A DNA stretch of 64,000 nucleotides. It comes from Camellia lanceoleosa (Eukaryota > Streptophyta > Magnoliopsida > Ericales > Theaceae). The stretch is taken from NCBI GenBank assembly GCA_025200525.1, contig CM045763.1:59909530-59973529 (forward strand). The letters run 5' to 3'. Every line of letters starts with the position of its first letter. Position 1 is the first letter of the stretch. The notes below the pieces were generated by a model, which worked only from the letters and a program-made list of their open reading frames with translations, did no database searches and had not been told where the DNA came from. Positions 1-12,100 of the stretch are shown here, one piece after another. The translations under genes and the position numbers were made by a program.

Positions 1-44
1 GAGGGAAAAAAAAAATGAAAAATGATTTGTGACACTAAAAAAAT

Positions 45-160
45 GGGCACTAATGCCCCTAATTTCTATTTTGGGTAATTATTTTTTTTTATTTTTATTT
101 TTTTTGCCTTAACTGTTTTTCTGTTTTTCCATTTTAAGAAATTTCGGGGCATTAGTGCCC
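45..160. repeat. Inverted-repeat hairpin, MITE-like
   Basis: A 15-bp arm (GGGCACTAATGCCCC, 45-59) is perfectly inverted at 146-160, with about 86 AT-rich bases between. Weaker complementarity continues outward. The arms are GC-rich in very AT-rich DNA, as in a small foldback transposon. I could not define a target duplication because the window starts too close. Confidence 0.55.
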
Positions 161-580
161 TCCATATTCGGGGCACCAATCACAATTGAAAAAAAATTAA
201 TCAAAACGACATCGTTTTAAAATTCATAAGGCTAAAAAATTTTGAAGTACCAAGCTTTATTCAATTAAATTATAGAAGTGGAATCTCTATTAGATCCATA
301 GTCTTGGATTGGACTACTCCACTCAGTCCAATGGACTAGAGATGAGTTCAAAGTTCAATTCAAATTTTATTTTTAAGGTTATTTGTTTGCTTTTAAAATG
401 ACCCAGTTAATATATGAGACGCTAGTGCACCAAACTCAAGAGCTGTTATGAATCATTGAATGAATTTTAAAATAATTCATTTTATTTTAAAATTATGTGA
501 ATTTACATAATAAAATACATGTGTATGCATAATGTTTATTATATTTAGAAAATAATGATAGGCCTCATTAGTATTAAATA

Positions 581-912
581 GGGTAAATTACAAATATACC
601 TTATGAGATTTTATTAAAATACGAATCGCTTCTTGTAGTTTTAAAAATTACATTCCATCCTTTGAGATTTTTAATTTCATAATAAATCGTCCCTTTTATT
701 AATAAATTATTGAGTCAATTAACAATTTTTAATGATATTAGAAATATGTTTTAATTAATAATTCAAGTAATTTTATTATTATATAGGAGAATAATTATGA
801 ATTTTATTGTTAAATAAAAAATTTCTAACAAGGGGGTATTTGTAATTTTTCAAATCACAGGGAATAATCTATACTTTAAGAAAATCTCAAGGAGTATATT
901 TATAATTTATCC
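581..912. mobile_element. Mutator-like MITE, family M1 copy 1
   Basis: A 332-bp non-coding element begins GGGTAAATTACAAA and ends with the inverted form (TTATAATTTATCC). Imperfect complementarity runs about 50 bp inward. It is flanked by a perfect 9-bp duplication TATTAAATA (572-580 and 913-921). A 9-bp duplication with long terminal inverted repeats is characteristic of Mutator-like elements. Related copies lie at 1279, 2720, 37988 and 41733. Confidence 0.85.
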
Positions 913-1278
913 TATTAAATATGATAATTTTTCATATCAACATGACATTTGTATGGATACAAGTAATAAAAAGAAAAATACATCAAGATAATGACACCAA
1001 GATAATTAAGAAAAAAACAAGGAAAAACTCATCCAAAACCTAAAGGAAGCATCTTCAAGTTCAAACATCAGAAGACATGACACCACTTTCGCCACATTCA
1101 CAATCAGTCAACAAAAGAGGAAGAAAAAGAAAAAGAAATAAAAAAAAAAAAAAACTATTTTGAGAAACATAACTGAAAACAGTCAACAAGTGGGTCTTGG
1201 GACATGTCACGTAAAATTAAAAATATTTTATTTTATTTATTGAACCTAATTTTATATCGCATTTATAATATTTTTAAT

Positions 1279-1620
1279 GATAAATTACAAACACACTCTT
1301 AAAGTTTACTTAAAATACAGATTTCTCCTATAGTTTTGAAAATTGTGTCCCGTCTCTTGAAATTTCTAATTTCATAATAAATTGTCCATTTAATTAATAA
1401 ATCATCAAATTAATTAATAGTTTTAAATAATATCAGAAATTTATTTCAATTAATAATTCAAGTAGTTTTTGTATTATATAAGAGAACAGTTATGAATTTT
1501 ATTTTTTCAGTTAATTTTGTTAAACAAAAAATTATGACAATGTGATATTTATAATTTTCAAATCATAAAGAACAATCTGTATTTTAAACAAATCTCAAGA
1601 AATGTGTTTGTAATTTACTC
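1279..1620. mobile_element. Mutator-like MITE, family M1 copy 2
   Basis: This is homologous end to end with the element at 581-912: it begins GATAAATTACAAAC, ends TTTGTAATTTACTC, and shares the interior (TTTCATAATAAATTG and AATAATTCAAGTA blocks). The flanking 9-mers match only partly, so it is an older copy. Confidence 0.75.
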
Positions 1621-2719
1621 TGTTTTTGAACATTTTAATATTTATATACATTAACAAAATTAAAAAAATAAAATAAAATTTATCCAATTATAAATATAAT
1701 TTTTCTTAAACTCTATGTGGGAAAAAATTATCATATAGATCCGTTCTATATCCTACATGGTATGTCATTGCAATTCTATTGGTTACATACTCATTATTTT
1801 TTATTTTTTCTCCTATGTATTACATAAAATAACCAATAAAATTAAAATGACACACAACCACTACAATATATTAGAGTTTTAGATACCAAGGTTTTTTTTT
1901 TTTTTAGTTGTTGTAAGAATAGTCACTAAAAAGTTGTCTCAAAAAATAAAAAAATGAGTTTGTAGGGACAATTTTGAAAATGTTACTACTAAATATACTT
2001 TTAAAAATAAAATAATATAGTCTCAAAAGGTTAATAATTTATTATTAAATATCTAATTTTGTTACTAAAAGTAAAATAATAACACTTTTTATAATAAAAA
2101 TATTTTATCTTTAAAAAATAATTTTATTTTTAAAATTTTATTTTTTTATAATAAACTTAATTAAAAGATACACGGCTTCCCACTAACTACTTAGCCTCAG
2201 AATTAGGCCTAGCATTCTTTAAAATGAAAGGATTGGGATACCTATCAAAAAAATAAAATAAACTTTTAATTAAAATTGTTTGAAGACCAGATAATTCCTC
2301 CGATGTAGCAACTGTTTTTGAGCCCTACAACCCACTTCCAAATTCCAATGCGAAACACGTAAAGGTCAAGTGACACATGGATACCGATAAAAAAAAAAAA
2401 ATTTTTAAATCATAAATTCTAAATAAATTATGAAATTTTTTACTAAACCTTATAAATAAGTGTGAGACTCACACAATTACTCACACAATTATATATGTGT
2501 AAGTCTCATACAAATATAAAAAATTTGATAAAAAATTTAATAATTCATTTAGAATTTTCATCATAACTCAAAAATAAAAATAAAAATAAAAATTACCACG
2601 TGATTGTCGGCAATAATAATGTCGAGAGTCTTGACTTCGGTTACCCGCAATTCCCCCTAAAGCTGCACTAATTTGACTTTTCAAGCCCAACAATACATAT
2701 CAGGGAAAAAAAAACAAGA
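1621..2719. other. AT-rich intergenic DNA, no gene seen
   Basis: No coding signal on either strand. It holds A/T runs and weak GTCACTAAAA / GACAATTTTGAAAA-type repeats (about 1915-2110) resembling those at 3590-3900 and 31010-31130. No boundary can be set. Confidence 0.5.
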
Positions 2720-3064
2720 AATTATATATAAATAAACTCTTAAAATTTATTTATAATATAAATTATTTTTTATAATTTTAAAAATTATGTTTCGTTCCTT
2801 TAAATTTATAATCACATAATAAATTATTTTTTTTATTAATAGATTATCAAGTTAATTAATTATTTTTAATAATATCATAAATATATTTTAATTAACAATT
2901 CAGATAATTTTATTATTATATAAAAGAACAGTTAAAAATTTTATTTTTTTTGTCAATTTCATTAAATAAAAAATTGTATTAAGTGGATATTTATAATTTT
3001 TCAAATCACAAAAGGCAATTCGTATTTGAAGCAAAACTCAAATGGTGTATTTGTACTTTTATCC
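2720..3064. mobile_element. Mutator-like MITE, family M1 copy 3 (degenerate)
   Basis: The interior matches family M1 (AATTCAGATAATTTTATTATTATATAAAAGAACAG region, split by substitutions). Both ends are eroded: the left is ATATATAAATAAACTC and the right TTTGTACTTTTATCC. No target duplication can be read, so the ends are approximate. Confidence 0.6.
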
Positions 3065-3529
3065 AAAAAAATAAAAAAATTATTTTCACACACCTATTTA
3101 CTTATGTACACACGCTTAATAAAATATTATTTGAATAATAAATATTAAAACACACCCTTAATATTATATTCAAAAATTTCTTGAACACATCTTTTTTATA
3201 AAAAAAAATTCAATGCAACAATGTCTGAGGGTGCTGATCCCTGCAACAAGAGACGAATCAAATCCACCAACGAAGAAGAAAGTGAAGATGAGAAAGAAGA
3301 TTGGATTCGTAGGGACTCCTTCCTTGTTGGCCATTGCCAAATTGTGAACAAGTTTCGCTATAATGGAGATTAGCTGATGAGTTGGGTTTTGACTCCACTG
3401 GTTGATGGTTGATGTAGATTGACTCCACTAGTAGTTTGACAATTGACACCACATTGCGTTAATACCATGCTGCAAATTTAAACTTATGAACACAAAATTT
3501 AATCAGAAAAATAAATAATAAATTATTAA

Positions 3530-3924
3530 TAGGTCTTAATAGTTAGATTTAATTTTAAATAAGTCTTATTAAAAATATGTCCTAACAAAATTATCATTAA
3601 AAATAATTTTTTGTGACATTTTTTGTATGTCTTTAAAATTGAAAATTAATGACTTTTTTTATCATGATTTTTATAAATTGTCACTAAAACTTACAATTAT
3701 TAATTTTTTTTTTTTTGGTGACAACATTTTCAAAACTGTCGTTGAAAATTGAAAATTAGTGACATTGTTTTTAAATTGTCACTAAAACTAGTGACTTTTT
3801 TGTGACAAAATTTTTAAATTGTCGCTGAAAATTAATAATTAATGACTTTTTTAATAGTATTTGATAAAAACGTCATTAATTAAAATAAGATCTATTGAAC
3901 AATAAGTCCATCTATTAAGACCTA
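3530..3924. mobile_element. TIR element with GTCACTAAAA subrepeats
   Basis: A perfect 13-bp inverted repeat (TAGGTCTTAATAG, 3530-3542; inverted at 3912-3924) bounds about 395 bp. The interior repeats motifs such as ATTGTCACTAAAA and GTGACATTTTTT in both orientations, as in subterminal repeats of plant CACTA-like or Mutator-like elements. A related sequence lies at 19255-19540, beyond the large gypsy insertion. No transposase is present. Superfamily is not resolved. Confidence 0.5.
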
Positions 3925-4215
3925 CATGTAAGTCCTCCAAAAATAAATTAATGGTTTAAATTTATTTTACTTATAGATTACACACTTCATCAATTTAATC
4001 TCCACTACACAAACACATTTAGGATAAATTATGAGTTTATAAAGGTAGGTTCTCAACAATTTTTTTTTTTTTGAATTACAATGGTTTATTTATAGAATCG
4101 AATTTTTTTACAAAATTCGGAACTCAAGTTTTGAATTAAACAATTAGTTTTGGAAATCAAATTTTGAAAATCTGTGAAATCTTCGAAGTTAACAACTAAA
4201 TAATGGATTTGTATT

Positions 4216-4787
4216 TGATAATACTGCTAATACTTGGGGGTTGGGTTGGGTTGGGTTGGGTTGACCCCTGTTTCCAACACCGTTCTCAGATCACTAAGCC
4301 CACTAGGGTACCTACACGAATGCCCAGCAGGGAACGAGAATCCCCCAGCGGACCCTCCAACGATCAAGTTAGAAGAGAGAGAAGTTAAAGGCAAGTAGTG
4401 AGAGAATAATGATAGGAAACTTAACCTTTTTGTGTCTTGGAAGCCTCCTTATATCCTTTATTTATCATTTTCTTATCCATTCCGACCTGTTATGTTGGCC
4501 GAAAGTCTACGTTCTAGCTTGCCTTGTTCATGGCGAGGTTGCCTGTTCTGACGTGAAGAGATTATCGCATTTAATCCTGTAGGGGCCTCATTAATGGCTG
4601 ATGTGTGATGCAATAACTCTGCAGGATCTTTGTTTGCTTAAGTGGCTGGTTCTCCTCTTGACAAGTGTTTAGATGCCATTGGTTCTTGGTGCAACGTTAG
4701 GTTTTAGTAGTGTTGGGCTTTAGCGCTTAAACTGTGGATTGGGCTCTAAGTGGTGGGCCAAAAGCCTCTATGGGCCCACCGATGTCA
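4216..4787 (-). repeat. 3' LTR of the Ty3/gypsy element
   Basis: 572 bp, bounded by TG (4216-4217) and CA (4786-4787). It aligns throughout with 18380-18941, including the CGATCAAGTTAGAAGAGAGA and TGGTGGGCCAAAAGCCTC blocks. An expanded GGGTT run at 4237-4261 is absent from the other LTR. An AGGGGACTAC-type purine-rich tract (reverse strand, about 4788-4800) adjoins it and may be the polypurine tract. Confidence 0.92.
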
Positions 4788-4859
4788 GTAGTCCCCTATT
4801 CCAAGTCTTGACTTGATCAACGAAGGAATAAGAAGGAAGAGGGGGATTGTGTATGGCCG

Positions 4860-5030
4860 AGTGAAAAAGGGGCCGACTGCAAAGGGGGACCGAGCAAGAA
4901 GACCGACTGAGAGGAGGGCCGATCGTGAAGGAGGTCTGAGCGAGAAGATCGACCGAGAAGAGGGTCGACCGCAAAGGGGGACTGAACGAGAAGATCGACC
5001 GAGAGGAGGGCCAACCGCGGGGACCAGATG
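4860..5030. repeat. GC-rich degenerate tandem repeats near the 3' LTR
   Basis: Repeats of the type GAGAAGATCGACCGAGAGGAGGGCC occur several times, with variants GACCGACTGAGAGG and GAGGGTCGACCGC. They give overlapping open frames on both strands, all of which look like artefacts of the repeat. The array lies in the region between pol and the 3' LTR. Confidence 0.6.
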
Positions 5031-5379
5031 AGAAAGTGGCAGCGCGTGGGGAACATGGTGATGTGAAGTGGAATAGACAGGGAAGGGGAAAAGGGTAGTA
5101 AATCGTGGTTGTACACGTAGCATGATCCAGTGATAAGGGATGTGATGCGTTAGTAGGAAGTGAAGGGTTAAGACTAATATAAGACGTGGAAAAGGCGGGG
5201 ATGGAAACTTTCGAAATTTTCAAACTAGTAAAATTTAATCTCAATCCTTGAAATATAGGCAAACCGTGGGCATTTGGAGCTATTCGTTTTACTTACCTCT
5301 TCGCGAAAAACAAACATATCCCAGAGTTGAACTCATTTGTTTCGTGTGACACGCTTCTCTAATACTTTGCAAACTTCCT

Positions 5380-8275
5380 TGTGCCAGCGTTTGAAGTGAT
5401 ATGCAGACACATTGAAGAGATGGCTCGAGATGAAGTGCCAGCCATGACACTAGAGGCATTAGGGAAGGACGACGCAGTGGAGTTGGCTGAACAATATAGA
5501 GTAGAGAGGCGGGAGGAAAGAGGGGCGGAGCAGGCGGCGCGAGCTCATCCATCAACGATGATCGTAGCCGTAAGACTAATTAGCCAAGTGGAACCAGAGC
5601 ACTAGCATACCAAGGCCGACAAGTCTCGTTCACGGTAGAGAGTTATAGGAGATGCGAAGAAAGTACAGATTAAGCGGAGATAAAGCTGAACTTCCCCACA
5701 TCGAAGGAGAGGGTGTCGGATGCACGACGGATGGAATTTACGTTGTACGAGGAAGCGTTGCAGGGGGGTTGAGGTTGCCACTCCCCCAAATAGTGGTGGA
5801 CGTACTGAACCAACTGGAGGTAGCTCCAAGGTAGCTGATGTCCAATGCATGGAAAATACTAATGGCTCTAGCGATCGCATAGCCCTGATGGCAGACCGAT
5901 GATGATGATGGAGAATTCTTTTCTTACTACAAGGCCTCTAGTCAACAAGAAACGTGGGTGACCTTACAAGCGGTGGCGGGCTGAGGACTAGTGGCGGGTT
6001 TGCCACCATCGGTGAAGGGGTGGAGACCGGGGTGGTTCTATGTATTAGCAAATGGTGGGAGGGGGGTTCACACAATGTGAAAAGTCCCCACGAAGTCAGT
6101 GGAGCCAAGGCTAGAAGCGGAGGCTAAAAACAGGGTGAAACTAGTTAAGGAGTGGAGGGAGAAAGAGGGTGCAGTGGGATAACAGTCGACCTTCAACGTT
6201 GTTTGCCTTGAGCACAGAGGCTGACCGTGAGGAGGATCTTGCACGGGAGGAGTTGGAGGCAAGGAGAAAGGCGGAGGAGGCGGAGAAAGCAGCGTTCGCC
6301 AAGGTGGGCCGGTACAAGGCGTGGTTGGGGCTGCACCTAAACTGGTGATGAGGGAGCAGGTCCGACCATGGCCCAAACCGTTGGGAGACAAAGATCTGAC
6401 CGACTTTGTGCCACCGCTGCCTCAAATGGATCCGCTTAAGGAGAGGAGCAAACAAGAGGTGGAGGCGGTATTAAAGAAGAAGAAGAAAAATAGAACGACG
6501 GCAGAGGAGGGTGAGAGGGGTCCACTTTTGAAGAAGAGGAAGGAGAGAAGGATGGAGGAAACCCTAGAAGTAGAGGTGGCGGAGATAAGGGCGGTAGGGG
6601 AAGAAGTAATGGGCCCAAGTGTCCAAATAGGGATGGGCGTAGTAGAGCCAGAGCAAATGGCGTAACCACTCAAGATGGGACCTGTAGCAGAAGTGGCCCC
6701 AAGTCTTGTAGAAGGGAAAGTTGGGGCGAGCAAGCCAGAGATGGGTGCCGTGCTGAAGACCGCAATGTACCACATGCGTACGGTGGCCGGCCGATCGAAG
6801 AAGAAGCAGTCGCGGTGATCGTCTCGTTTGAGTTATAGAGGATCTGACCATCTGATTGATGACTTGATTAACAGAGGCCGCCCTCGTGAGAGGATTCTGT
6901 TTGGCGCAGATGGAGGTAGGGGTGTGCGTGGTGTGGGTCAGGCGGTTTGAGAGTAAATTTACAAACCGAATGGCGGGTTGGTGGATTAGCGGATTGGCAA
7001 ATTGCGGTTTGGGCAGTTTTTGGCGGATTGGCGGATTGAAGAATATTCTAACTAATTATCATACATTTGTATAATATATAACACTAATTTGTATAATATT
7101 TTTTAGATATATAACACAAAGTAATTTTACATAATATGTTTCATATATATAGCCACTAATTTATAATAAATTTCATATCTTAAATCTCTGTCACACTCAT
7201 TTTTACATTAATATTTCATTAGAGGTTAAAAAATATATATGTATTAACTATAGCGGAGCGGAGCGGTTCGGTTGGCGGATTATAAATTTTAAAGTTTAAA
7301 CCATGGCTAGTGGTTAGAATGGTGCGGATAGATACAGATCGGTGCGGTTTTAGCGGATTGGGCGGTATTTTGCATAGCCCTAGATGGAGGTAGCGACTCT
7401 GGCGGCTACCCTGATAAATAAAGCAGCGCGCGCAAAGGTGGAGGCAGAGCTGCTAAGGGCCCAGCTGGAAGGGGTGAAAGCGCAGCTGCAAAACCTAACT
7501 GTTGAGACAGCGGGCTAGAGAAAAGCCGTGAGGAGTGCGTGTGCCAAGGGGCTGGAGTATGCGTAGAGGGCAAAGAAGATGTAGAGGTACTGGTGGTGGT
7601 GCAAAGCTACTTGGCAGAGCGTGCTGCTACCGAGCTCGTCGTAACCAAATCAGAATTGGAAGTGGTGCGCCACAAGATGGTATCGCTGGAGTTCGAGTTG
7701 GCGGGCCAGCAGAGGAAGCTAGGCGTGGTCCAACAGGTCTGCACCACTGCCAATGAAAGGTGGGAAGAGGCCCTTGCCAACAACGAAGATTTGCGTGACC
7801 AGGCAATTAAGGACAAAGAAGAAGTAGATGGTCGAATCGTAGAGTTGGAGAAGGCATTGGCAAAAGAAAGGGCCAAATTGGCATATGAGAAGGCGGCGTA
7901 CCCCGACTTATGCATGGTGGCTATGGAGAAATTCAAAGGGTTCGTTGAATTCCAGATGGCCATTAACGTTACGGTCGCTAGGAGCTTGGTGAAGGAGGAG
8001 GGAGTTGGGGTAGGCCGTTGGGAGTGGCCGCAGAGAGCAGGAGCGAAGAAGAAGTTATCCAAAGCTTTCAGTGGTTGGACTTCTACAAGCACGAGATGAG
8101 CTAGTACTAGGACAATGGTTGAATGAGCTTTAAATACAAGGCACAAGAGCTGTTCCCAGATGTAGAATTCAGTCTCGTGAAGGTAGGGGAAGACGATGTT
8201 GCCTAGACTCCTTTGGATGAGGAGATTGAAGAGAAAGACCTCGTATCCAGCGAGGGAGATTAATCGCTGTAACGA
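5380..8275 (+). pseudogene. Decayed antisense ORF of the Tat-like element
   Basis: On the strand opposite to gag-pol there is a purine-rich, codon-like stretch in several broken frames. Pieces are 5381-5605, 6321-6665, 7388-7517 and 7539-8099; the tail near 8150-8262 is acidic and ends GGAGATTAA. The 7388-8099 part predicts Ala/Glu/Lys/Leu-rich heptads (motifs AKVEAELLRAQLEG and VELEKALAKERAK), so a coiled coil. Antisense ORFs between pol and the 3' LTR are described for plant Tat elements; their function is not established. A 466-bp hAT-type MITE interrupts this one at 6917. Stops and frame changes make it non-functional. Assignment rests on position and composition, not on a recognised domain. 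Confidence 0.55.
6917..7382. mobile_element. hAT-type MITE inside the antisense ORF
   Basis: 466 bp, starting TAGGGGTGTGCG and ending GCATAGCCCTA, with a perfect 8-bp target duplication GATGGAGG at 6909-6916 and 7383-7390. The subterminal regions repeat GGCGGATTGGCGGATTG-like motifs and the middle is AT-rich. An 8-bp duplication with a TAGGG-type terminus is typical of hAT elements. It has no coding capacity. Removing it and one duplication rejoins the antisense ORF sequence. Confidence 0.85.
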
Positions 8276-8669
8276 AGTGTAAAAAATGTTGTTTTTATTT
8301 GTTTTTGTTTGTTTGTTGTTATTGTTGTTGTTTTTTTTTTTTTTTGTACATGTAATTTCTGTAATGAATTGTATAAAAGTACAAGTTTGTTAATAAAACG
8401 ATGAGTCCTCTTATTTATTATTGTTGTTGTTGTTATTGCTTTGATTTGTAAAGTTTAAATGGTAAAAATGGTTGAGTAGAATTGGATAAAAATGGATAAG
8501 AAAAATTTGGGAATATGAAATTTGATAAGTAACCTATCTTGTAAAAATGGTAAAAATGGGCAAGGTGGCTAACTTGTATGAAGTAATGAAAATGGATGAT
8601 TATGAACTAGAATTTTAAGTAAGTTTGGCAGTAACTGATTGTAACTACATACTTTGTCTAGATGGGACT

Positions 8670-8890
8670 AGCTTTGACTCAGACTGGCTAAGTTCTTCGC
8701 GCTTAGTCTGGCTGAGATTGGAAGGGATCAGTCAGGCTGAGGCTTTAGTTAACTCAGTCGGGCTGAGGCTTTAGTTAACTCAATCTAGCTGAGCTGTTCT
8801 TGCTTAGTTGGGCTGAGGCTTCAGTTGACTCAGTCTGGCTGAGGCTTCAGTTAACTCAGTCTGGTTGAGCTATTCGCGTTTAGTCTAGCT
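8670..8890. repeat. Tandem CTCAGTCTGGCTGAG repeats
   Basis: At least six imperfect units containing CTCAGTCTGGCTGAGGCTT, spaced about 30 bp apart, with GTTAACT between several of them. Each core CTCAGnCnGGCTGAG is nearly self-complementary. The array is within the non-coding part of the gypsy element. Confidence 0.7.
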
Positions 8891-9080
8891 AATACTTGGT
8901 CAAAAAGTTGTTATTGAAACACAACATAGATAATGGAGATGTCAAATTGTTGTCATTTAAGGTACAACTTGTTGATCACAAGTTTACACCATGTATGGAA
9001 AGGGCGACAATGAACAAGTGTGTAGATCGACAAAAGAGAACATACAACAATTGAACAATACAAAAATAGGAGACGCCATT

Positions 9081-9172
9081 TCACTGGAAATAACGCTTCA
9101 AGTGCTCGGCATTTCATGGATGGAGGAGGTCTCTACCTTCCATATCTTGGAGACGATAAGTGCCCTGGCAAG
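9081..9172 (-). pseudogene. Ty3/gypsy pol C-terminus, separated by insertion
   Basis: Read on the minus strand, this short piece continues the integrase tail interrupted at 12922. It holds the motifs GTYRLQDMEG and NAEHLKRYF typical of the end of plant Ty3/gypsy pol, then a TGA stop at 9081-9083. One codon where Trp is expected is TGA (H-P-stop-N), so the frame is dead. Joining it to 12922 across the 3.74-kb insertion, minus one target duplication, restores continuity of frame. That shows the insertion came after the gypsy element. Confidence 0.85.
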
Positions 9173-12100
9173 TGTAGACACCCCATTTTTGACCGTCCTC
9201 AAGACTTAGACGTCACCGTTGGAACACTCGGTGATTATCCATGTTTGTGTTTGTTTGGAGTCCCCGGAGTTCTCGGCTACGCGCCCTGCCTCAGGACCTC
9301 CGAACTTGACTGTTTTGTGTTTGGTTCTGCACCAAACACTTGTGTTTTGCCTTGGAGGGGCAGTGAATGCTTTGTGAGGCATCCCCACATACCACCGGTT
9401 GTGGCTAGAGGCCACCGGCTGGCTGGTGTTGCCATCGGCACTATAGAGTGCCGGTCGGCACTATTTTGTGCCGGTCGGCACTCTTTTTGGCAAAATTACC
9501 ATTTTGCCCTGCCGACCACTTTACAGCTGTTTTTGGAGATATTTTCAGACAGCTTTCTGGTGCTTGTTTCCCCTCCATACACGTGTATGGAGGGATGAGC
9601 CCTTTGATGCCTTAACTTGTAAGTTTTGGTGCCTATACAAGAGAAGGCTCTTCTCTTGGCTCAAGGGTTAGAAGATTTGGAGAGTTAGACATTTTAGGAG
9701 AGGGAGAAGCTCTGGTTTTAGGTTAGGTTTTGTGTATCTATCCTATCTCTCTCTTTCTCTCTTGTTTTGTACACTAGGTGTTTGTGACTTACTATTGCTC
9801 ACCAACACCTAGTGTTTCACCTTCCTCTTGGAACTGAGGTGCTAAGGGTTTGTTCTTAGTGTTCTAGACTGGTATGGAGCACAAGGATCCAACAACTTGA
9901 AGATTTATGAAGAAGATCAGCAAGGGTATGAAACTTGCTTTATTTACCCCATTTTTGCATTCCATTTTTGCCTAGTTTAAAACAGTTTTTGTGCTTAGTC
10001 TATAACATATAAAAGTTCTGTTTTTTAAGCCTCTTCATTGTTTATTAAGAGTGCTTGGTGGTTTGGGAAGGTTTGACCACCCTTAGGCCTTGAAAAGGGC
10101 CATTTTTAGGCCATTTTGTGAGAGCTCCAAGACTTTGGTGCTTGGGCCTCTCCACCACTGAAATCTTGAGGGATTTCAGTGGTGGAGATGGTGCCATAAA
10201 AGTCTCCAAAGGAGAGGCCACCCCCTCTCCTTGATGTCCTTGAAAAGGGCAAGATTTGGCCTCCAAAGGAGCACCATGTTTGGTTGTGTGTTGAACATGT
10301 TTTGGCTGTTTTTCATGCCTATTATGCCATGATTAAACTCTGTTTTAAGTTGGTTTTAGCACTCCTTGCATGCTTCGCATAGATGCTTTGTAATGCCTTG
10401 TATTGCCTTAACTTGCTCTAGGTTTGTATGCCTTCTTTCTAGCATGTTTTAGGCCTAGATCCATGAAGCTTGTATGCTTAGTTTGACATGTTTTAGCTCA
10501 TCCATAGTCATTTTGGTCAATCTTAGCATGTATATTGTAGCCTCTTTACATTTGGCTTGTTGGCCTCAAGAGCATGAATGTGTAGCATGCGATGCTTGCT
10601 TCATTTTTGATGGTTTGGAACCACCTAGCATGCTATTTCAGGCCCTTTGGTATGCTTGTATGCTCACCTTAGTCGCCTCTTTAATGCTTTGAAAGCATGT
10701 CTTGAATGCCCCCATGTTTTGGCCATTTTGCATGCCTTTGATTTCAAGCCTCTTAGATGCCATCTAAGTAGCCTTTTGGCTTTGTTTTGACATACTAAAA
10801 ACCTGTTTTTAGTTGTTTAGTGCATACCATAATCGCCTTGCATAAGTTTAGTTCAAAGCCTCTTTGACTAGCTTTGAGCCTTAGACCATTTGCATGCTTT
10901 GTTTGGTCTATCTTCGACTTGGTTTGGCACCATGTTTTGCATGTATTTCAGAGCTTTACAATGCATGCTCATTGTCCATGTTTGGTCTCTTTAAGTGTGC
11001 TTGAGATTTGCCATGTTCATGCTTAAGGTTTGGATCATAACACTTGCATGTGTGTGTGTTTGTTTAGTCCTCATGTCTAGACATTTTGGCCACTGATTTT
11101 AGGCCTATTTGAGTTGCCTAAGTCATGTATAAGACCATCCTTTCATTGGTTTTCATGCTTGTCTTGTATGCTTGCTTGTATGCTTGCATAGTTATATTGC
11201 ATAGTCCATGTTGCATGATAGATAACATGACTAGGTTGCATTGCATCAACATGTATTCCTTGTCCTTTGACTTGGTGATAGGGATTGGGACTTTGATTTG
11301 TTTGGTTTGCATGCATTTGAAATCAAAGTTGCGCACTTGGTTCTTAGGGCCATCATGCATGGAAATGCGCGATTGGTGGTCCGGGAATCGAGACACATGC
11401 CCTTTGGAGTCAATAACATGATAAGGGGTGTGTATAGTGCATAAATACCTTGAATCACATTGCCATGCATGTTGTTGTTCTCTGCTGCTGTGGGTTGCAG
11501 GTTCTGCAGGTGTTAAGTGCTTAGGCACCATTTAATCTTGACCGTGATCAATTTCCAGCCGATAACTTCATCTAGTGCCGGTAGCCTCATTCTTCAGCCG
11601 GTGGTGTCCCATCCCAGCCGGTGGTGATCTCCAGTGCCCAAGGAAGTATTCCTAAGACTTTGGTAATTTTCTGAGGAGGATAGCAGAGGAAACAGAGGCA
11701 AATCATGCATGACAGTGCGATTCTGAGCCAGTCCCGAGCGTGTGCTGCATTTGGCCCTCATCCCGAGGCGATTTACTGTTTAATTAGATTAATTATTCTA
11801 TTTAATTAATTTAGTTGATTTGTAATAATTAATTAGCTTGCGTAGTTAATTAGTTATTCAGTTATGTATTATTCTTTCGGCCCCTCAGAGCGAGGGCATA
11901 ATTGTAATAAGTGTGTGTGAGTGGGTGTATGTCTTCCAATCCCCATTTCTTTCTCCCTTTTATTTACCCGCTTATGTTGGTAGATTAGGGCATTTCTATC
12001 TTAGCATACCTTATGCAATGCATGCGTGCATCTATGCATTTGTTTACATGCACCGGGCTCGGTACATCATACAAACTGCATCGTACTTTCAATTCCAAAT

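Noticed and set aside
4768..5262. Pro/Ser-rich ORFs on the minus strand and a basic ORF on the plus strand
   Set aside because: They cover a degenerate GC-rich tandem repeat inside the gypsy element; no domain or codon bias.
9116..9598. 160-codon plus-strand ORF
   Set aside because: It spans the edge of the nested insertion; its first part is antisense to the gypsy pol C-terminus.
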